Below, piece by piece: positions 6,739 to 9,530 of a stretch of 9,530 bases of DNA. Source of the DNA: JANMJD01 sp963828405 (lineage in GTDB: Bacteria > Actinomycetota > Acidimicrobiia > Acidimicrobiales > Ilumatobacteraceae). The stretch's first letter is position 1; each line of letters starts with the position of its first letter. The stretch lies in NCBI GenBank assembly GCA_963828405.1, contig CAWHEG010000015.1:1-9530 (forward strand), read 5' to 3'. The notes beneath the pieces were generated by a model. That model made no database searches and was not told the origin of the DNA. It saw only the letters and a program-made list of their open reading frames with translations. The position numbers were made by a program, and so were the translations under genes.

Positions 6739-6775
6739 CGGGTCGGGGGTCGGCGTTTCGCCGGCCGTCGGCCCG
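6739..6775 (+). terminator. Long GC hairpin after peptide gene 1
   Basis: 6739-6755 pairs with 6759-6775 around a TTT loop: 17 positions, including three G-U wobbles and one G-G mismatch. It begins 20 nt after the stop codon. The left arm contains GGTCGGGGGTCGG, identical to the left arm of the hairpin after peptide gene 2. There is no real U-tract, so it may be a terminator, an attenuator or an mRNA 3'-end stabiliser. Confidence 0.6.
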
Positions 6776-6798
6776 TTGCCCGGCGGACCGCCGTCTAT

Positions 6799-6810
6799 AC
6801 CACGTTAGGT
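6799..6810 (+). promoter_or_regulatory. Upstream block A, copy 2 (ACnACGTTAnGT)
   Basis: ACCACGTTAGGT differs from copy 1 (6408-6419) at two positions. It follows a short GGCGG/CCGCC dyad at 6782-6792. It lies 110 nt before the second leader hairpin, nearly the same offset as in copy 1. Confidence 0.45.
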
Positions 6811-6880
6811 AGCCGGAAGACCGCGATATTCGCTCCAACGACCACGGGCCGTATGGACCATCCCGCAGAACCCACGCAAG

Positions 6881-6893
6881 ATCTCACGCCCCG
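6881..6893 (+). promoter_or_regulatory. Upstream block B, copy 2 (ATCTCACGCnCCG)
   Basis: This differs from copy 1 (6488-6500) at one of 13 positions and starts 28 nt before the second leader hairpin, against 32 nt in copy 1. It indicates that the non-coding region was duplicated and conserved with the gene. Confidence 0.45.
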
Positions 6894-6908
6894 GGACGTT
6901 CTTCTGAT

Positions 6909-6928
6909 GGTGACCGAATGGGGTCATC
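6909..6928 (+). promoter_or_regulatory. Leader hairpin/dyad, copy 2
   Basis: GGTGACC (6909-6915) pairs with GGTCATC (6922-6928) over a GAATGG loop, giving 7 bp with one G-U wobble. It ends 22 nt before the ATG. Compared with copy 1, U-G became C-G at one pair and G-C became G-U at another, so pairing is preserved. Confidence 0.6.
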
Positions 6929-6950
6929 ACACACCACAGGAGAAGAGATC

Positions 6951-7106
6951 ATGGGAGCTTTCAAGCAGATGTGCCCGGCCGCCGGCGGCCGTGGTGGCAA
7001 GAGCCACAACAAGAGCAACAAAAGCAACAAGAGCAACACGAGCAACAAGAGCAACGGCGGGAGCAGCTGCGGCACCGCCGCCGGCAGCCCGAGCTGGCTG
7101 CTGTGA
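6951..7106 (+). CDS. Small Lys/Ser/Asn-rich peptide 2, MGAFKQ family (candidate secreted peptide precursor)
   Basis: A 51-residue paralogue of the peptide at 6563-6718. It starts MGAFKQMCPAAGG, has a tandem KSN-type centre (residues 17-35; five KSN units plus KSHN and TSN variants), two Cys (Cys8, Cys40) and a tail GSPSWLL. The first 18 nt are identical to peptide gene 1, but the repeat period changes from four residues (SxKK) to three (KSN). The AGGAGA ribosome binding site at 6938-6943 is 7 nt before the ATG. A 15-bp hairpin follows within 5 nt of the stop, and the ABC exporter gene starts 98 nt later on the same strand. A double Gly at 12-13 could be a leader cleavage site, by analogy with double-glycine leaders, though it would be unusually short. 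The role is inferred, not recognised. Confidence 0.8.
   Translation: MGAFKQMCPAAGGRGGKSHNKSNKSNKSNTSNKSNGGSSCGTAAGSPSWLL
6999..7055 (+). repeat. 9-bp tandem coding repeat in peptide gene 2
   Basis: Imperfect AAGAGCAAC units encode KSN in the middle of the peptide. The Ser codons are all AGC and nearly all Lys codons AAG, consistent with expansion of a repeated DNA unit. Confidence 0.7.
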
Positions 7107-7110
7107 GGTC

Positions 7111-7147
7111 CAGGTCGGGGGTCGGTGAGTCGCCGACCCCCGACCTG
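7111..7147 (+). terminator. Perfect 15-bp hairpin between peptide gene 2 and the exporter gene
   Basis: CAGGTCGGGGGTCGG (7111-7125) is exactly complementary to CCGACCCCCGACCTG (7133-7147), with a 7-nt loop. It starts 5 nt after the peptide stop. No U-tract follows, so partial termination or protection of the peptide mRNA's 3' end, giving more peptide than transporter, is a reasonable inference. Confidence 0.65.
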
Positions 7148-7204
7148 CTCCCAGGGTCGCGGTCCCCCAACGCCAAGCGCAACTCACGAGCGGATGCGAA
7201 ACTC

Positions 7205-9169
7205 ATGTTCATGAAGCGTCGAGTCGTCGATCAGGCAGAAGGCGACATCAACGAAGATCTCGCCACCTTCATCGCCGAGATCATGGCGTCACACCCGACA
7301 CCGAAGGCCTCCGACCAACCGGACGACGCAGGTCGGCGGCGGTTACGCCCAGCCGCCTTGATGCTGCGCAGGGCGACGAGCACCACCGTCCCCCGCTCTC
7401 GTGCGCTGCGGGCCACCATCCGGCGCTTCCATCCGTACGCCCGCCGGTACCGGCCGCAGCTGATCGCCCTCGGCATCCTGCGCCTGCTCATCCCGCTGGC
7501 CGAGATCGGCGCCATCTGGGTGTTCAAGATCGCCGTCGACCAGGTCTTCGTCCCCGCCTCGCTCGACAAGGCCCCGCTGGTGTTCGTCCTGCTCGGACTG
7601 ACCACGATCGCCGTCGCCGGCCTCTCCTACGTCGAGTCGGTCCTCGACGAATGGGTGAGCGGGCGCATCCTGCTCGACGCCCGCCGCGACCTGATGTCCC
7701 ACATGTTGGACGTGCGCCCCGACTTCTACGACCGCCACGCCCTGGGCGACCTGCTGACCAGGCTGTCCGGCGACGTCGGCGCCATCGGGACACTGGTGGC
7801 GACCACGACACGCGACGTCTTCGGCCACGTCGTGCGGGCCGCCGCGCTGCTGACCATCATCTTCGTGCTCAGCTGGCGACTCGCTCTCGCCGCCTTGGTC
7901 GTCGGACCCTTCTTCGGCCTGCTCAGCAGGTTCTTCGCCCGTCGCACCAAGGTGACCTCGCGCGAGCGGCGTCGCCGTGGCGGCGAGATCGGGGCGGCGG
8001 CCGAGGACATCCTCGCCAACGTGCCTCTGATCCAATCGCACGGTACGAAGCAGGCCGAGCTCGACCGCTTCGACGACCACGGCCAAGCCCTGTTCCGGGT
8101 CGACATGGTCGCCGCCCGGCTTCGGGCCCTGTACCAGCCGGCCGTCGACGGCATGGAGTTGGTCGGCGCCATTTCGGTGATCTCCCTGGGGACGATCGAG
8201 CTGGACCGCGGGCGCATGACGCTCGGCGGGCTGTTCGTGTTCATGGCCTTCCTCAACCAGCTGTTCTCCCCGATCCGTGCGCTGGGCCGGCTCGGCACGA
8301 GCCTGTACTCGGCCGCGGCGAGCGCCGAGCGGGTCATCGAGCTGCTCGACGTCCCCGCCCACGCCCCCGATCCCCCCGACGCCCTGCCGGTGATCGCCCA
8401 ACGAGGCGACGTGGAGTTCAAGTCGGTGTCGTTCACCTATCCGGGGGCCGAACGGGCATCGCTGAGCGGTGTCTCGTTCCGCCTCGAACCCGGCAAGGTG
8501 GTCGCCCTGGTCGGTCCCAGCGGCGCCGGGAAGTCGACGGTCGTGCGCCTGCTGATGCGCTGGTACGAGCCCACGGCCGGAACGATCCGCTTCGACGGCG
8601 ACGACATCCGCGCCCTGTGCCTCGACGAGTACCGCGAGCGCATCGCCCTGGTCCCCCAGGATTCCCCGATGGTCGACCGCACGATCGCCGAGAACATCGC
8701 CTACGGCCTCCCCGACGCCACCGACGACGAGATCACCGCCGCGGCGACGCTCGCCGATGCCCACTCGTTCATCGACGAGTTCCCCGACGGCTACGCCACG
8801 TCGGTCGGGCAACGAGGCCGGAGGCTCTCCGGGGGCCAACGCCAGCGCATCGCCCTGGCCAGAGCGCTGCTGCGCGATGCGCCGCTGCTCATCCTCGACG
8901 AACCGACGAGCGGGCTCGACGCCGGATCGACCGATCGCATCCACGAACCGATCCACCGCCTGATGGACAACCGGGCCACGCTGCTCGTCTCGCACAACCT
9001 GCGCATGGTCCACGAGGCCGACGAGATCCTCGTCCTCGACGCCGGGCGGATCGTCGAACGAGGAACCCACAACGAGCTGCGGGCCATCGGCGGGCTGTAC
9101 GAGACCCTCTACCAGGCCTCGTTGCCCGCGGCGGAACGCGACCTGCCGACGACCGACACCCGTCGCTGA
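7205..9169 (+). CDS. ABC exporter half-transporter (TMD-NBD fusion), putative peptide exporter
   Basis: A 654-residue protein. About 75 hydrophilic N-terminal residues precede a six-helix exporter membrane domain (about 84-375; hydrophobic segments near 85-112, 123-143, 207-240 and 317-355). The ATPase domain has Walker A GPSGAGKST (437-445), Q-loop Gln485, signature LSGGQ (541-545), Walker B LLILDE (561-566) and H-loop His597. All catalytic residues are present, so an active homodimer (or heterodimer with an unseen partner) driving ATP-dependent export is expected. There is no C39 peptidase domain at the N-terminus: the extension has no Cys. Position after the two small peptide genes suggests that they are its cargo, but lipid or drug export is possible for this broad MsbA-like family. 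The start is uncertain: ATG 7205 has no clear Shine-Dalgarno; alternatives are 7211, 7361 and a GTG at 7103 that would read through the hairpin. Confidence 0.92.
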   Translation: MFMKRRVVDQAEGDINEDLATFIAEIMASHPTPKASDQPDDAGRRRLRPAALMLRRATSTTVPRSRALRATIRRFHPYARRYRPQLIALGILRLLIPLAEIGAIWVFKIAVDQVFVPASLDKAPLVFVLLGLTTIAVAGLSYVESVLDEWVSGRILLDARRDLMSHMLDVRPDFYDRHALGDLLTRLSGDVGAIGTLVATTTRDVFGHVVRAAALLTIIFVLSWRLALAALVVGPFFGLLSRFFARRTKVTSRERRRRGGEIGAAAEDILANVPLIQSHGTKQAELDRFDDHGQALFRVDMVAARLRALYQPAVDGMELVGAISVISLGTIELDRGRMTLGGLFVFMAFLNQLFSPIRALGRLGTSLYSAAASAERVIELLDVPAHAPDPPDALPVIAQRGDVEFKSVSFTYPGAERASLSGVSFRLEPGKVVALVGPSGAGKSTVVRLLMRWYEPTAGTIRFDGDDIRALCLDEYRERIALVPQDSPMVDRTIAENIAYGLPDATDDEITAAATLADAHSFIDEFPDGYATSVGQRGRRLSGGQRQRIALARALLRDAPLLILDEPTSGLDAGSTDRIHEPIHRLMDNRATLLVSHNLRMVHEADEILVLDAGRIVERGTHNELRAIGGLYETLYQASLPAAERDLPTTDTRR

Positions 9170-9229
9170 CCCACGATCCGTTCAGCGCACCAGAGGACGT
9201 GGCGGGGACGATCGAGCACGCCGAGAGAC

Positions 9230-9245
9230 GCGCGCACGAGCGCGC
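9230..9245 (+). terminator. GC hairpin downstream of the exporter gene
   Basis: GCGCGC (9230-9235) and GCGCGC (9240-9245) form a 6-bp stem with an ACGA loop, 60 nt after the exporter stop and before the antitoxin operator. There is no U-tract; the call rests on position only. Confidence 0.3.
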
Positions 9246-9276
9246 AGCGCCGCTGAGAGCAGAACGGCAGTCGAAC

Positions 9277-9309
9277 CCATCGATGGGTGCAATGTGCACC
9301 CATCGATGG
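9277..9309. promoter_or_regulatory. Antitoxin operator: perfect 15-bp inverted repeat
   Basis: CCATCGATGGGTGCA (9277-9291) and TGCACCCATCGATGG (9295-9309) are exact complements separated by ATG. Each half contains the self-complementary CCATCGATGG. The site abuts the -10 box of the antitoxin gene and covers the -35 zone, as expected for autorepression by a VapB/FitA ribbon-helix-helix protein binding as paired dimers. Confidence 0.8.
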
Positions 9310-9315
9310 TATGGT
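9310..9315 (+). promoter_or_regulatory. -10 box (TATGGT) of a leaderless-type promoter for the antitoxin gene
   Basis: TATGGT (TANNNT) ends 7 nt before the ATG at 9323, again placing +1 on the start codon. It directly follows the operator. An in-frame ATG at 9311 lies within the box and is less likely to be the start. Confidence 0.5.
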
Positions 9316-9322
9316 GGCGACC

Positions 9323-9530
9323 ATGTCGAGAGTGATCCAAGTCCGAGACGTGCCCGACGACGTGCACGATGCCTTGGCTGACGCCGCCGCCGCCCAGGGT
9401 CTCTCCCTGACCCGATACATGCTGCCGCGAACTGGAACACCTGGCCAAACGCACCCAGGCGATGCACGCCAACGCCGCCGTGATCAGAGAGACGCAGGCG
9501 AAGGTTCGAGGCCATGTCGATCGAGACACG
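9323..9530 (+). pseudogene. VapB/FitA-type ribbon-helix-helix antitoxin, frameshifted and cut by the window edge
   Basis: The first 34 codons read MSRVIQVRDVPDDVHDALAD... GLSLTRYML, a typical beta-strand plus two-helix RHH DNA-binding domain of the FitA/VapB antitoxins that partner PIN-domain toxins. The expected continuation, RELEHLAKRTQAM, is present only one base out of frame, from 9426 onward, and goes on with AAVIRETQAKVRG-HVDRDT to the edge. So one extra C in the CC at 9425-9426 breaks the gene. In the unshifted frame the protein continues as a Pro/Gly/Arg-rich tail without a stop. This is either a real inactivating or phase-variable insertion or a sequencing error. The toxin gene would lie beyond the right edge. 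Confidence 0.75.

Noticed and set aside
6971..7204. Earlier starts for the exporter gene, including a GTG at 7103 overlapping the peptide 2 stop
   Set aside because: These would translate through the KSN repeat out of frame or through the 15-bp hairpin, giving low-complexity sequence. The overlap at 7103 has no ribosome binding site.
7343..9070. A 575-codon minus-strand frame antisense to the exporter gene
   Set aside because: Glu/Asp/Gly/Arg-rich shadow with no domain. The plus strand carries a complete ABC transporter with all motifs.
9514..9530. ATG at 9514 (MSIET) as the start of the PIN toxin
   Set aside because: The shifted antitoxin frame still reads VRG-HVDRDT here, as expected for the antitoxin C-terminal region, so the toxin gene more likely starts beyond the edge.

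Overview
This is a high-GC window whose genes strongly prefer G or C at third codon positions. Together with repeated leaderless-type promoters (TANNNT 6-7 nt before the start codon), this points to an actinobacterium. An uncultured or environmental lineage such as Acidimicrobiia fits the protein style, but that placement is inference. No rRNA, tRNA, IS element or CRISPR array is visible.

Layout. (1) 1-3996, minus strand: one uninterrupted reading frame of 1332 codons, running off the left edge. It encodes a huge secreted protein with a signal peptide, a glutamine-amidotransferase-like N-terminal domain, an Ig/PKD-like domain and four DUF11-type beta repeats. The last two repeats are each followed or interrupted by a copy of a jelly-roll-like domain. 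(2) 3997-4363: divergent intergenic region with a perfect 11-bp inverted repeat and a leaderless promoter. (3) 4364-5197, plus strand: probable lipoprotein of LppX/LprG or LolA-like style. (4) 5198-5286: convergent gap with hairpins. (5) 5287-6291, minus strand: soluble Ser/Thr protein kinase with variant motifs. (6) 6292-7204: a duplicated module. Two paralogous 51-residue peptides (6563-6718 and 6951-7106) both start MGAFKQ and end in a SW-containing tail. Their central regions are rich in Lys, Ser, Gly or Asn and are repetitive. Each is preceded by the same upstream blocks, the same 7-bp leader hairpin and a strong ribosome binding site, and each is followed by a large GC hairpin. (7) 7205-9169, plus strand: a full-length ABC exporter half-transporter in line with the peptides. 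(8) 9277-9530: a 15-bp perfect inverted-repeat operator, a leaderless promoter and a VapB/FitA-type antitoxin gene with an apparent one-base insertion, running off the right edge.

How it may work together. The most notable unit is 6400-9169: two tandem small cationic peptide genes plus an exporter, which looks like an undescribed secreted-peptide (bacteriocin or RiPP-like) locus. No modifying enzyme or C39 peptidase is visible in the window, so modification is unproven. The divergent kinase could be a regulator, or even a modifier of the Lys/Ser-rich peptides, but that is speculation. The giant surface protein, the lipoprotein and the toxin-antitoxin fragment are probably independent neighbours.
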